A stretch of 64,000 nucleotides of DNA from Eulemur rufifrons (GCF_041146395.1 NC_090989.1:282378343-282442342); one strand, 5' to 3'. Positions 32,326 through 43,645 are shown, numbered from the stretch's first letter. A program made the numbers and translations. The notes: generated from the sequence alone by a model not told the origin.

Positions 32326-33064
32326 GTTTGTTATATAAAATATAAACGTGGAAAGATTAACTAGGAGATAAAGTAAGACAAACTAACAATGCCAAAACAT
32401 TTGACACGTGGACCCTTAGAGTCGGCAGGAAGCCTTGAAGCTCTTCACTCAAATCCAGCGCCAGCCCCTCCCACCCTCACCCCAAACACAAAAGCCTCGT
32501 CAGCAATAACCTGACAGATGTACATCCTCGTCACTTTGCAGAGGAACTCACTTTGGGACGCTTTCATGTAACAAATCTTTCCTGTGCAGATAAAAAATAC
32601 TACTCAGCTTGGCAACATTTACAAAATATATTCATACAGATCTGTAGTAAACACCTATTGCCCCGAATGTGCTAGACCTGGGAAGAGCCCTGGAATTAGA
32701 GAGAGAAAGAGAAGGAAAGGAAGAGGAGAGAAAGGAGAGGAAACAGAAAAAGGAAAGGAAAGGCAAAACTGAAACAAAGAAGGGCCAGAGACCCAGAAAA
32801 TTCCAGCCAGGGTCAGAGACGTTTAGGAGACCAAAGGTGGGTAGAGGCTAAAAGCGAAAGGCGACTGAGGTTTGTTGGACAAGAACATGACACTACCACC
32901 TTCCGCTCCTTTTCACCAGACACAATGGCTCACCGAGGGAGGAAGGGAGCACGGCCAGGTGTGTAACAGGCCAGGTGTGTAACACCCGCTCACGACAGAC
33001 GGCTCAGTATTGGCTCACCGGGCGGGATCCTGCCTCTGAGCAAAAGCTTTAACTTTCTAAGGCC
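32326..33064. other. Unannotated sequence with a polypurine tract and a short duplication
   Basis: 32694-32790 is almost pure G/A on the plus strand (AGAGAGAAAGAGAAGGAAAGG...), able to form triplex DNA. A 16-base unit GGCCAGGTGTGTAACA is tandemly repeated at 32953-32968 and 32969-32984. No gene is recognised. Confidence 0.6.
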
Positions 33065-33192
33065 ACGTCTCCTTCTCAGTGACCTGGGATGATAACCGTT
33101 ATCGCCAGGGCCACTGTGTGCATGAAGCCAAATGACATGGGGAGAGGGCAGGCCACCCGGTGTCTGGCACACAGCCAGGGCTCAATGCCGGG
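33065..33192 (+). repeat. MIR fragment
   Basis: GTCTCCTTCTCAGTGACCTGGGATGATAACCGTTATCG and the tail CCGGTGTCTGGCACACAGCCAGGGCTCAATGCC fit MIR. Confidence 0.6.
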
Positions 33193-35456
33193 AGAGCGCC
33201 TGCCGGACGTGGTGGGGCTCGGTGCCGTCTGTGACGAGCCAGGCAGACAGCGCGTTTGCTCTGCCCAACAGCAGGTCGTGGCGTTGGGGAATCCACCCCA
33301 TTGATTGGCCCTCGTAACAGGTTGATGGGGGGAATAAAACATTCAACTTAAGCAGAAGAAAAGGAGCAGGTCAATCCGTTCGCTCTGCAGGGAGCTGGCC
33401 TTACTGCTGGCATTCCAAGTTTGGGTGAGTGAATTTGAGAACAATTCTTCTCTCTTTTCTGAGATATATGTACCACATTCAGATCATTTTGCATTTCCGG
33501 TCTCAGCTTTATCCTTTATAATTTTCCCAAAATACTAAGTAGGTTAAACGATTCCTCCAGGGCTCCTGGATGCTCATGGCCCTGATGTGCTGATGGTGCA
33601 TTTGTTTACCCAGAGGGATCCAGGTGAGGGGAGAGCCACGGGCCCTGCTCAGCCCCCTCCTGCCTCCTGGCACCGCCGGAAGCAGGGCTCACTCCGGGGA
33701 GAAGGACCTCAGCCTGCCCTCCTGCCCCTTGGCCCCCCCAGGGGACCTCCAGGGCAAAGTTCGAAGCTCACATGTCAATGTGGGCCTATCGCAAGAGAAC
33801 AGCAAGAGAAACATGAGCTGTTTCTGGCATCATCTCAGTATTGATCAGAGCTTATAACTGCTTAACTCCTCATTTTTATCAAGTCTTTCCGAACTCCCAA
33901 GAGTCTTCGGTTCTTGTTCAGCTCGTCTCCTGAGTGGGTGCAGCAGCTGTCTCTGCCTCTGGGCGGGTCTCCTCTCCCTCCTGGTCATTAGCAGGATCCC
34001 GGCCCCTCCTGTCTTCCCTTCTGCACGGCCAACCCCCTGCCCATGGTTTGGTTTCCAGAGACACAACAAAGCTCTTCCAAGTCCATTAGAAACCCACTGT
34101 TTGTGTGGTCGCCCCCACTTCCTTCCAGATCCCTCACCCCAACCACGAAGCTCCCTTATCAGGAAACTCAGTGTTTGGTTTCCTGAGGGGAAAAAAACCC
34201 ATCTGTATCCAGAAAACGACTCCGAGTGCCATCCTCAGAGCCAGGCCTTCCTGTTTGGACGCAGGAGAGCAAAATCGCTGCTTGCACAAGGCCCTGTCTC
34301 CACTCCAAACTCACCTGTCGGCCAACAGAGCTCTCCAAGTCCTGGCAGGGAAAGAAAGAGGGAAGCGGAGCGATCTCGGAGTCCTTCAAAGCCAGCGATT
34401 CAGACAGAGCTCTTTGCTACCATCGATTTCCAGCGATCAATACTTTCTCCTCAATAACAGCCTCACATTCCGCCCTCCTCTACACAGCCCCCAAAATAAA
34501 CCGAGCCGGTCATTAAGAGCCCCCCTTCTCGTTTGAGATTTGCGATGCTGACTTGAGTTTCTTTTTTAACGTGGGGATTTCCTCCGCCCCTGCTAGCGAC
34601 CCCCATTGCTGAAAGATAGAATAGAAAACAGTAACACAAAGCAATGTCTTTGTGGTGAATAAAAAACAGTGACAGCCAACCTGGCCCACGGCCTCGATGA
34701 AGAGCTGCAAGTATACAAGCTCTTTTCTTGAAGCAAGGCCCACGGAGAACTCATTCTAGCTTCTCTGATCACTCTGTTATTTTATTAATAATTTAGCCCC
34801 AGGTGGGGTTGTCTCTGCTGGTGAGTGGCTTCGGGGCCTCAAGTTATCAACACACTGATGCTACTGATTTATCAGCCCTCGCTGATGCAGTGTCAGAAGC
34901 TTCTGGTAGTTGCAGGGGAGGCGGACCTGCAATAGCAGGGGAGATGTTGGCCGACGGGAATCTCTGCGGGAAGAAACATAGGCTGGCTTGTCCTCCGCCC
35001 GGCTGTCCTGGGACCCTGAAGAGGGGACTGCGGCTCAGACCTTGGAGTCAGTTAGACCCTCCAGGGATCAAGGGCGAAAGGGGGATGGAAGTTGCGGCAA
35101 ACCCGGTGATTTGGATGTTTGAAATCTGGCACAGAGACCCCCAGCGGAGTCTCCTTATGGATTATGCCACCATCTGCCAACATATGGGAGGCGTGGCCCC
35201 GGCGTACGTGCAAGGGCTTTAGTGGTAGCGGGCATGGTGTTGAACAACGTTAAACCGCACAGCCAGATTTACTCCCTTTTCCAATTCTCTTTCAACCTTC
35301 CCATTGCTTAAAGGGAAATTTCAGGTGCTCCTGAGTCTTTAACGCCTCCCCAGTGCCTGCTAATCTCTCCTTAACAAGGAGCGAGAGCTGTCCTCAGGCT
35401 CCCGGCCTCTAACTGAACGTCTCTCTAGACATTGACAGCATTATTTGATTTCCATT
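33193..35456. other. Long unannotated single-copy stretch
   Basis: About 2.3 kb without a repeat that I recognise. Frames of up to 143 codons (34101-34536, 34803-35222) lack domains and overlap other frames. 34420-34560 and 34745-34800 are AT-rich islands. The lack of repeats could reflect constraint or simply unrecognised old repeats. Confidence 0.3.
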
Positions 35457-35585
35457 ATATTTATTTTTATACTTACCTGATGTTGGTAGCAAGTTGTACT
35501 GATTTTTCATTTATTATGGTGATGTAGTTTCTATTTAAAGCACATATATTTAAGCTAAACATCAGGTAATTTGAAATAAAAATAT
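35457..35585. repeat. 28-bp imperfect inverted repeat, 73-base loop
   Basis: The arms are 35457-35484 and 35558-35585, pairing at 23 of 28 positions, including a perfect 12-bp inner part TTACCTGATGTT / AACATCAGGTAA. A hairpin of about 129 bases is possible; it may be a small MITE-like element or a fold-back transcript. Confidence 0.6.
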
Positions 35586-35859
35586 TAAAGAAGAGTCTGG
35601 GTGGTACGTGGATAGAGCAATGGATATGGAGGTGACATGCGGATGCTGGGAGCTCAGAAATCCTGAGTCTGTTTGAGTTGTCATGGGAGACGAAGCCCCT
35701 AAAACTGCCATGCCCCCACCCCCCGCAGCGGTGGTGCCAGGAGGAGAAGGAATGGGGGTGGGGGTCAGGGACATGCAGGGAAACTGAAGCTCACAAGCTC
35801 ACGTGCCCCTTCTCTCCTGCTGTTATTTCCTCCCCCTCCCCGCACCTCTCACCGCAGGC
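35586..35859. other. Unannotated spacer
   Basis: No feature is recognised. G/C-rich mononucleotide patches lie at 35720-35770. Confidence 0.25.
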
Positions 35860-36290
35860 ACAGGTGGTCGCACTGGACATGTGGTGTATACATTTCTTGT
35901 TATCAAAAACGCACTCTCCTTCAGGGAACAGTAATGATTGGTCCATAAGTGGGCATGTGACCCAAGCCTGGCCAGTAGAAATCCTTCCCTGGGAGTTTTC
36001 ATACTGAAGGTAGGAGGAAGCTTTCTTTGTCTCCTTGGTAAGAAAGTGTAAGGTTGTGGCTGGACCCATAGCTGTTCAGGCCCAGAGAACGGGGCCCACA
36101 CACAGAGAAGAGTTGAGACAAGAGAAGGAGAGGCAGGACGAGAAATTCCTAATCCCCTTCAAGTCCCTGGATCCAGGGAACCATTCCACCAACCTCTCCC
36201 TTACTGTGGCCTGCCCACCTAGAATGATACATCCCCTTGGTGCTCAGGCTGGTTTGAGGTAGGTTTCTGTCGCAGGCATATAAAAGAGCC
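35860..36290 (+). repeat. LTR-like fragment (MLT1-related?)
   Basis: AATGATTGGTCCATAAGTGGGCATGTGACCCAAGCCTGGCCAGTAGAAATCCTTCCCTGGGA, TTCAAGTCCCTGGATCCAG, CTCAGGCTGGTTTGAGGTAGGTTTCTGTCGC resemble an old MaLR-type LTR read forward. Family not certain. Confidence 0.45.
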
Positions 36291-36645
36291 CAGATTAAAT
36301 AAGCACATCAAAAGATGCTCAACATTATTGCTCATCAGGGAAATGTAAATCAAAACCCCAATGAAATACCACTTCAACCCACTAGGATGGCTAGAATCAA
36401 AAAGGCAGAGAATAACAAGTGTTGACAGGGACGTAGAGAAACTGGAGCCCTCACACACTGTTAGTGGGAGTGTGCAATGGGCATCTTCTTTGGAAAGCCA
36501 TCTGGTGGTTCCCCAGAAGGCGATTTGATCCAGCAATTCCACTCCTAGGTAGCTCTGCAAATATACAAAAAGACATTGAATGGTACAATTTAAATGGATG
36601 AATTGTAAAGTATGTGACTTATATCTCAATAAAGCTGCTTTAAAA
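36291..36645 (+). mobile_element. L1 3' end (internally shortened)
   Basis: AGCACATCAAAAGATGCTCAACATTATTGCTCATCAGGGAAATGTAAATCAAAACCCCAATGAAATACCACTTCAACCCACTAGGATGGCTA, GATCCAGCAATTCCACTCCTAGG, AATTTAAATGGATGAATTGTAAAGTATGTGACTTATATCTCAATAAAGCTG. It jumps from the ORF2 end to the terminal 3' UTR. Confidence 0.9.
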
Positions 36646-36782
36646 AAGGGCCTCAAGCCAAGTGTGGTGGTGAGCACCTGGGGTCCCAGCTACTTGGAAG
36701 GCTGAGCTGGGAGCATTGCTTGAGGCCAGAAGTTGGAGACCCGCCTGGGCAACATAGTGAGAGCCTGTCTCTTAAAAAAAAG
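36646..36782 (+). mobile_element. Alu monomer (7SL-derived, FLAM/FRAM-like)
   Basis: CCAAGTGTGGTGGTGAGCACCTGGGGTCCCAGCTACTTGGAAGGCTGAGCTGGGAGCATTGCTTGAGGCCAGAAGTTGGAGACCCGCCTGGGCAACATAGTGAGAGCCTGTCTC with a short A tail. It sits directly on the L1 A tail. Confidence 0.8.
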
Positions 36783-37068
36783 AGCCCTGACTAATAGAAT
36801 GGTTATTAATGTTGTAGTGCTGTTTGAAAAGAAGGTTTGGGAGAATAGTATAATTTTGGAGCTATTAAATCCATGTGAGTGCTCTTGTCTGGGTTAGGCT
36901 CTGTCCCGGGCATTGCCGGACTCCCAAGGCTGGCAGGAGCATCTCCTTTGGCCCTGCCAGCTGTTGGTCCCTGGCTTAATGGAGGTTACTCCAGGATCCC
37001 AGAGGCCATGGTTACAGGCGATAGGACCTGGTGGCTATTATCTTTTTGACCCAGGTATTTAATTTTGC
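36783..37068. other. Unannotated spacer
   Basis: Nothing recognised. Confidence 0.25.
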
Positions 37069-37069
37069 A

Positions 37070-37185
37070 TAGAATTTAAAGATCTACAGATAAAGAGGAA
37101 GGGAAGGAAGGGCATTCTAGGCAAGGGAACAGCACTGGCAAAGGCAGAGGTGGGGACTTGGAGCTCACATACCAGAAATAATAAG
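37070..37185 (-). repeat. L2 LINE fragment
   Basis: GGGCATTCTAGGCAAGGGAACAGCACTGGCAAAGGCAGAGG is the diagnostic reverse L2 phrase. Confidence 0.65.
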
Positions 37186-37218
37186 TGGTTGCATTTGGGG
37201 TGAGGGGTCTGTGGGGGC

Positions 37219-37232
37219 GGGGGGGGGGGGGG
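37219..37232. repeat. Poly-G run, 14 bases
   Basis: G14 in a G-rich surrounding (GTGGGGGC before it). Confidence 0.8.
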
Positions 37233-37524
37233 AAGGAGACGCTCTCCAAGGTCAAGGAGCTACTTTTCCTTTGAGCTCCGCGGTACTTATCTCGTGAGAG
37301 TCCCCAGTGAAGACTCACTGACCATTCACCTCTCCGGGGCCTACACCTAACTCCTACCAGGACTGGAATTTCACGTGGTCACCTACCATCCGTGTGTGTC
37401 CACGTGAGGGAGCAGGAGTGATCGTCCCTCCGCCTGTACCCGCATAATGTCAACACGTAGGCTGACGTGGCCGACCTGGTAAAAAACAGCTTTTGGAAAA
37501 ATAGACTAGCTGTCTCATTAAATA

Positions 37525-37692
37525 ATAATAATGACAACTAGTAGCTAATATCTCTTGATCCCTTATAATGTTCCAGGCTCTGTGTCTGACACGTACATAT
37601 GTGCCTGACCTCATTGAATCCTTATAGTGATCACGAAGTGGGTATTCCCCCCATTTTATAGGTGATGAAACTGAGACACAGAATTAAAAGAA
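37525..37692 (-). repeat. MIR
   Basis: CTAGTAGCTAATATCTCTTGATCCCTTATAATGTTCCAGGCTCTGTGTC, CTCATTGAATCCTTATAGTGATC, GGGTATTCCCCCCATTTTATAGGTGATGAAACTGAGACACAG. Confidence 0.85.
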
Positions 37693-38645
37693 GCTTGGGA
37701 ACCCCCTGCTAGGTGCCGCAGCTAAGCCACCCCACTCTGCCCTGCTGACGTCCTACATAATGAAAACACTCGGCCACTCCAGGTCCTCTCTCACTCAGCC
37801 TGGAGCCAGATGGCCGTTGTGACACCCTGCCCTGGGAGCTAACTCGCCCTTTAAGTGGCAATGAGGAGACGGCAATCTGCCTCGGCGGTTCTGCAAAGCT
37901 CTGGGGCCAGCACAGCTCGCCCTGGTTCTGAGTTCCGAGCCTGCGGTCCCACGCACGAAGCTGATCTCCTCTTTCCGTTTCCGCGTAGTGAGGATGGGTT
38001 TCTAGTGAATCATTCTCAACTTCACCCAGAAGTGCCCATATTTCTGAGGGGGCTGCTGGGCGTGGGGGTGCAGATGGCATCTGCATGTGACGGGCTGGTG
38101 CTAATTGGAGCGTGTGCTTGCCCCACCTGTGACCTTGATGTGACCTAGTTCTGGCCATCCTTTTATAGGAAGTCAGGGTGTCCACTGTTGTGGCTGGAGC
38201 TGGATGAAGGTCAGAGAGAGAGGAGGGAGGGCTGGAGGCGGGCAGGCTGCGGTGCCCACCGCACAGCTCCTTAAAGTGCCCCCGCCACTCCAGAAGGAAG
38301 TGAGTGCTGCCGGGAAGGCGTGTTGCAGGCACTACAGCTCTGCGAAGCGCAACCCACACCTGGAGATTGCAGGCCAGGTAGGGCACTGCGATCTACTCAA
38401 ACGCGCTCAGCATCCTGCCAGGGCCCACCCCGCGGAGCGTGCAGAGAAGCGTCACGTGGGGGACGCTCGGAGGCCCTTGAGGGGTAACTGCAAACACTGG
38501 TCACTTCTGAGACACTAACACAGACTACCCCACAGGGGGCATTGCCCTGCGCCTGGATGGGGACACTCCCCTCCCGCAGCAGCTCCTACTTTGGGGCCTC
38601 AGAGCCTGCTAGAGGCTTCAAGGAGTGGAAGGAGCCCCTTGGCCT
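37693..38645. other. Unannotated GC-rich sequence
   Basis: A 225-codon minus frame (37709-38386) and a 104-codon plus frame (38204-38518) cross here. Neither has a recognisable domain, a hydrophobic pattern or a splice context that would support a gene. Confidence 0.3.
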
Positions 38646-38996
38646 TGTTAGGGGTTGAATTGTGTCCCCCTGAATTCATATGTTGAAGTCCTAAGTCCCA
38701 GCACCTCAAAATGTGACTGGATTTGGAGATAGGATCTTTAAAGAGGGGATTAAGTTAAAATGAGGTCTTTAGGGTGGGCCTCAGTCCAATATGACTGATG
38801 TCCTTAAAAGAAGAGATCAGGACACTGCCACACAGGGGAAGACGGCCACCCGCAAGCCAGGGGGAGAGGCCTGGGGGAACCAACCTGCCGCCACCCTGAT
38901 CTCAGACTCCAGCCTCAGAACCGTGAGACCATCGGTTTCTGGTGTTGAAGCCGCGGCCCGTGGTCTTTGTCAGGGTGGCCCAGGCGGACCGATACT
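38646..38996 (+). mobile_element. MLT1/MSTD-type LTR (ERVL-MaLR), solo
   Basis: TTAGGGGTTGAATTGTGTCCCCCTGAATTCATATGTTGAAGTCCTAAGTCCCAGCACCTCAAAATGTGACTGGATTTGGAGATAGGATCTTTAAAGAGGGGATTAAGTTAAAATGAGGTC, CCAGCCTCAGAACCGTGAGA, ending in ACCGATACTGG. No internal genes. Confidence 0.88.
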
Positions 38997-39114
38997 GGCC
39001 TGGCCCATGGTGCGATGCCGCGGGCTGCGGGAGGGAACCTCTGCTCCCCGCTCTGCCGCCAGGATGCACCTGGGCAGCCCCGACCCCATCCTCCCCCACT
39101 TGGGTGACTGTGAT

Positions 39115-39272
39115 CTGCCTGGGTTTCAGTCCCACCAGGACCACTCACCAGCTGGTGGCCTCAGGTGAGTCCCTCCGTTTCCTCACCTGGAAGGGGAGAG
39201 ATGCAGGATTACCACGAGGGTCAACGGGCACGACGGATGTGAGACGCGGCACATCTCTGGCACGTGCTTCAG
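39115..39272 (+). repeat. MIR
   Basis: CTGCCTGGGTTTCAGTCCCACCAGGACCACTCACCAGC, GAGTCCCTCCGTTTCCTCACCTGGAAGGGGAGAGATG, CATCTCTGGCACGTGC. Confidence 0.65.
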
Positions 39273-40194
39273 TGGTCAGCAGCCACCCTGTCTTCTCTGT
39301 CTCTCACTGCAAGTGTTTATATGCTAAGCCCAGTTCCAGGCCCCGGGACACAGCCGCGAAGATCTCAGACAAAAACCCCTCTAGAATACCCTCATCTCGG
39401 GGACAGCCACGATGGGTAAGGGAAATGCGCTGTGTCAGGTGTTTGGTGCGCAGGACGGAGAATTAAGCAGGAAAGCAGGATGGGTGGGGGTTGGGTTGCC
39501 TCCCCACCCACAGGCCATTCGGGGACGGGACGCGGGTCCGGGAGGGGAGCGGGGGAGGGTGGCCTGCAGCCCTGAGCTGCGGGGGCCGTGAGAGTTGGTG
39601 GGGTCTCAGGGTGGGCAGCGCTGGGACCGCAGCAGAGGGAGGGCGGGGCTCTCCCAGGGCACAGGTGGTGAGGGAGGGAGGGAGGTCTCCGTGCGCACGA
39701 CACGCCTGGCCTCCCTCCTCAGCTGTTTCGCCGGCTTGCGGTAATGACAGGCGCACGTGGTAGGTGAACGCTGAGGACACGGCAGAGGCTCTCTCTAGAT
39801 CCCTTCTGGCCGCACGTTCTTGAGCAGGGCTGGGCCACGTGGGGCTGCCGGCTGGCTCCTCCTTTTTTGTCGTTTGCTCAGATATCCAGTTACTTTCTGC
39901 ATGGAAATATCATGTCTGGCGCTCCCTCAGCCCTTCTGGAATTTTCTGTCCTGCACTTAGCAGATCTCCTTTCCCCTGACAAATGGACTCCGTCTCCTCC
40001 CGTTAGCCCGGGATTCCGCTGATTTGTGTAAATTCTGCGTTATGCAGTATTCACAGGGCTCGGCGCTGGCAGAGGCCTCTCTCCGCTTCCTGGCTCTGCT
40101 CCTTCCTGGGAAGATGAGTAGCTGGGCAGAACAGTGACCACCATGACAGTGGACGCCGCCCCCGGGGACTGCTGCCACCTCCCCACTTCGGTCC
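39273..40194. other. Unannotated GC-rich sequence
   Basis: 39480-39700 is a G-rich strand with several GGGG runs. Overlapping frames on both strands are composition artefacts. No gene is recognised. Confidence 0.3.
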
Positions 40195-40700
40195 AATTCC
40201 ACGGCGTTTCCTGAACACTCCCTCTGGGCTCTGAGTTGGCACCCTGAGGAATCCAAACACAAGGCAGTCCTCAACGTGGAGGTGAGGGCACCTGGGAGGT
40301 CTACCTGGGCCGACTGCGATGGGTTGTGAGGAAGGCACAGATAGAGCCGCTCTACAGTCCCAGCTGCAGGAGGGGCACAGAGGGCTTCCTGAAGGCGGTG
40401 GCATGTGACTCCAGGTAGAACTGGGGCACATGGAGAGGAGGAAGGAGGGGACACTGTGGGGAACAGCAGGAGCCAGTGCACAGACAGGGCGCTGCAGGGT
40501 TGTGTGTTCCAATAAAGCTCGTCCCATAGGACCAGGCTGGAGCGGCATGAGATGGCCCTAGGCTATGGGGTTTGCTCTTCATTCTGAAGCCAATGGAGGG
40601 GTCCGGGGGGGTGGCAAGTGAGCCAAGACAAGAAGTGACAAGAACCAGGTGGAACTCCAGGCGGGTCATTCTGGAAGGAGTGGCAAAAGGAAACCAGCTC
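40195..40700 (-). repeat. L2 LINE
   Basis: TTCCTGAACACTCCCTCTGGGCTCTGAGTTGGCACCCTGAGGAATCC, GCAGGAGGGGCACAGAGGGCTTCCTGAAGGCGGTGGCATGTGA, ATGGGGTTTGCTCTTCATTCTGAAGCCAATGGAGGGG, GGGTCATTCTGGAAGGAGTGG follow reverse L2 order. The 134-174-codon minus frames across it are not genes. Confidence 0.72.
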
Positions 40701-40715
40701 CTACTAAGCAACCAC

Positions 40716-40872
40716 TCTGGGCCTAGTTTCCTGTTGCTGCTGTAACTACCACACACTTAGTGGCTTAAAACAGCACAAAGTTACTATCTCACAATTTTGA
40801 GGTCAGAAGTCCCAAACCAGTCTCTGTGGGCAAGGCCGAGTTCCTTCTGGAGGCTGTAGGGGAGAATCAGTA
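40716..40872 (-). mobile_element. MaLR LTR fragment (MLT1/MST)
   Basis: GGGCCTAGTTTCCTGTTGCTGCTGTAACTACCACACACTTAGTGGCTTAAAACAGCACAAAGTTACTATCTCACAATTTTGAGGTCAGAAGTCC and CTTCTGGAGGCTGTAGGGGAGAATC. Confidence 0.8.
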
Positions 40873-41269
40873 GTCAGATCGGAGTCTGAGCATGGAGACC
40901 TCGGCGATGGAGACCTAATGGAGCTGACGAGGGAAGCAGGGAGGTGAGGTTGAGGGTGGGGCTTGGTGGGGGACTGCTGGCTGTGCTCGGGGCCAGATGG
41001 AAGGGACCAGCTGGAAACTATGTCCCCAGGGAGGGGCCCGGCTGGAGACGGCTCTGAGGTTCCAGCACAGAGTGGTGTGAGAGGACCCCGAGATGGAGGT
41101 GAGGGGTGGAAGAGAAGGGTTGGGGATGGAGCCAGAGGAGGGAACAGAGCCAGGAAGCAGCGGAGAGGCTCCCCAGGTGTTGTGAGGAGGAGAGAGAGGA
41201 GTGGCCGGTGAGGCTGGCAGAGTCTGGGAATGTAGTGTTGGGCTCCGAACTTCCAAGAGGGGTGATCAA
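40873..41269. other. Unannotated GC-rich sequence
   Basis: G-rich on plus; no repeat or gene is recognised. Frames overlap on both strands. Confidence 0.25.
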
Positions 41270-41560
41270 ATGCTAAGCAAAGCTCTCAGGTTTGGCAATT
41301 TGGAAGCATCTGGCAGCAAAGGTGCTGGGAGTCCCTCCATCACCAGCCCTCAGGTGGTCTTAGAAAGGGCTATGTTGGGTGAAGACTCAGCGACTTTGTG
41401 AGATGCTTAAGGACTACAACAATCCTTCTCAAACCCAAGCAAGAACCACCCAGCTGAGCCCAGTCAGGCTCTGCACTGTGAGAGCTCACAATAAAATCTG
41501 GATGCTGGTTAGCTCACGGGGCTGTGGGGCAGTTTGTTACGCAGCATTAGATAATTGGAG
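41270..41560 (+). repeat. LTR-like fragment, probably old MaLR
   Basis: The tail GGCTGTGGGGCAGTTTGTTACGCAGCATTAGATAATTGGAGTC, preceded by CACAATAAAATCTGG, is the typical 3' end of MLT1-type LTRs. The 5' part is diverged. Confidence 0.5.
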
Positions 41561-42038
41561 TCAAGGATAAAAATGGTAGTTCCAAGTGGAAATTTGGCAA
41601 GAAAATCAGAGGTATGTTGGCAGGTATTTTGGTTCCAGGTTTTCCGCTGGTACTGCTAACTGGAGATGGGATTGCGAAGAGGAGAATTTTCGTCCTGGGA
41701 GCTCTCTATCTTCACTCTGCTCCTTCCCTCCCTGATACGCCAGCCCCGCCTCCCCATGTGTCCTGCTCTTGCCCCCTCATCCTTCAAGGCTACCTTGGAG
41801 GCACAATCTGCATTGAATCGGTGTGTTTTTCCTTCCAGGGCCATTGAGGCCTTAAAGCTGGGCTCTTCCTGAGAAAGGCAAGATTTCACTCCACATCAAA
41901 GGGATTGGAGACATCAGTACCCAGGCAGGGAGGAGGGATTTCAGAGGATGAGGGTGGATCAGCACCGTACTGGAGCTGGCTCCTATGGGCCTGAGAGAGC
42001 CGATTGCCAAATTTTTAAGAATTTGGTGAGATAGTTGT
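41561..42038. other. Unannotated spacer
   Basis: Nothing recognised. Confidence 0.25.
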
Positions 42039-42623
42039 TGTAATGGTTAATTTTAGGTGCCAACTTGACTGGATTAAGGGATGCCCAGATAGCTGGCAGA
42101 GCATTACTACCAGGTATGTCTGTGTGGTGTTTCCAGAAGAGACTGGCATTTGAATTGCAGACTGAGTAAGGAAGATCTGCCCTCACCAATGTGGGCACCA
42201 GGCCTGGGGAGAACAAAAAGACACAGGAAAGATGAATTCACGAGACACTCTCTCGCACACTCTCACACTCTCTCACTCTCTCTTGGAGCTGGGACACACT
42301 CTTCCCTTGTCCTTGGACACTTGGACATCAGAACTCCGGGTTCTCTGGCCTTCGGACTCCAGGACTTGCACGTGTGGCCCGCTGCCAGGGTCCTCCAGCC
42401 TTTGGCTTTGAACTGGAAGCTACACTATTGGCTCCCCTGGTTCTGAGGCCTGCGGACTTGGCCTGAGCCATGCCACCAGCTTCCCCGGGTCTCCAGCTTG
42501 CAGATGGCACACTGTGGGCCTTCTCAGCCTCCATAATCACCTGAGCCAGTTCCCCTAATAGTCCCCTCTCGTGTTTCATGTCTTTATTGGTTCTGTCTCG
42601 CTGGAGAACCCTGACTAATACAG
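42039..42623 (+). mobile_element. Solo LTR-like element, about 585 bases
   Basis: It starts TGTAATGGTTAATTTTAGGTGCCAACTTGACTGGATTAAGGGATGCCCAGATAGCTGG, includes TTCCAGAAGAGACTGGCATTTGAATTGCAGACTGAGTAAGGAAGAT, and ends TTCTGTCTCGCTGGAGAACCCTGACTAATACAG. These are hallmarks of a known mammalian LTR whose name I am not sure of. A (TC/AC)n stretch at about 42247-42285 is internal. Confidence 0.65.
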
Positions 42624-43424
42624 TTATTAAACACAGCCATTATTAAAAATTAAATTATATATACTTACGATTACATAAATTACATTAAAAGCAAAGGTAA
42701 TAAATACTCATAATCAAAACTCATTCCTTCCTTATTATCTTACTACATTTTACTGTTACCTATGCCCTTGACGTTGTTTCCATCGATCGCGTCCCTGTGG
42801 GGGAAATGCTGGTGGCCGCTGCCGCTCTTCCCGGCCCCACCTTCGGTGACATCACGTTCACAGGCGGGGACCAGCCAAGGTGGGGACATTTACACCGTGG
42901 GACATGGCCAGCACTGCAAACCAGAGCTTCTTCTTTGCTTTCGAGAGCAGGTTGTAAAACCGTTACCAACACACCACTTTGATTTTGGGGGAGCGATGTT
43001 GAGACGGGCTTGGGCGGGGGCCACGCTGACAGCCAGCCAGACTCGTGCCGCGTCCGTTGGGCAGCGGGAACGCGCACGCTGCTCTCGCCAAGGCCCGTGG
43101 CGTCCCCGCGGCGGCCCCGCCTCCCCATTTTGTTTACAGGTAATAACTGGTTCCTCCGGGCGGGTGAACCGTCTGGGCTGCAGGCCTGCGCCTTCTGTTC
43201 ATGGCCCCTCCTCGCCCACGGGGGATGCTCTGGGGTCCTCACCGAGCCACGTCTGGGAGGTGGAGGAACAGAAAAGAGGTGCAGTCGAACGGCCCCCCAA
43301 GGCCTGGCTCCCTCAGTCTGCTCATTTAAACCTTCAACGCTTCACTGCCCCACCCCACTCTCAGGACCTGAACAGCAACAAAGCACACCTGTTCTTGCCT
43401 GGTGACACGAAGAGGAGAAAATTC
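42624..43424. other. AT-rich spacer then CpG-rich patch
   Basis: 42624-42760 is AT-rich. 43010-43130 is CpG-dense (CGTGCCGCGTCCGTTGGGC, CGCGCACGC, CCCCGCGGCGGCCCCGCC). A 237-codon plus frame (42762-43475) spans this and ends in MIR sequence, so I do not call it a gene. Confidence 0.4.
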
Positions 43425-43645
43425 CGTGGGTGGCTGGAATCACACAGATCCGGGTCCTGCCACTTACTGGTGTGAAACCCTGGGCTCTTCTTTTCACTCC
43501 TCTGAGCCTCAGTCTGCTCCTCTGTGAAATGGGAATAAGGGTGGGACTTCCGCTTAGGGAGGTGGGGAGTGTTCGGTGAGATGACAGGATACGCATCAAC
43601 GTCTTAGTCCAGGCCCACGGTGAGCCCTTCCTAAATAGTCATGGT
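43425..43645 (+). repeat. MIR, nearly complete
   Basis: GGAATCACACAGATCCGGGTCCTGCCACTTACTGGTGTGAAACCCTGGGCTCTTCTTTTCACTCCTCTGAGCCTCAGTCTGCTCCTCTGTGAAATGGGAATAAGGG. Confidence 0.88.

Noticed and set aside
34101..34536. Overlapping plus frames of 96-143 codons
   Set aside because: Three frames over the same bases with no domain or codon bias; chance.
37709..38386. 225-codon minus-strand open frame
   Set aside because: Low-complexity Pro/Arg/Ser-rich reading in GC-rich sequence, no domain, overlaps another long frame, no splice or promoter context.
39957..40756. Frames of 134-174 codons on the minus strand
   Set aside because: They run through a reverse L2 fragment and carry no L2 protein reading.
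42762..43475. 237-codon plus-strand open frame
   Set aside because: Crosses a CpG-rich patch and ends inside a MIR; no recognisable protein and an opposed frame of 160 codons covers the same bases.
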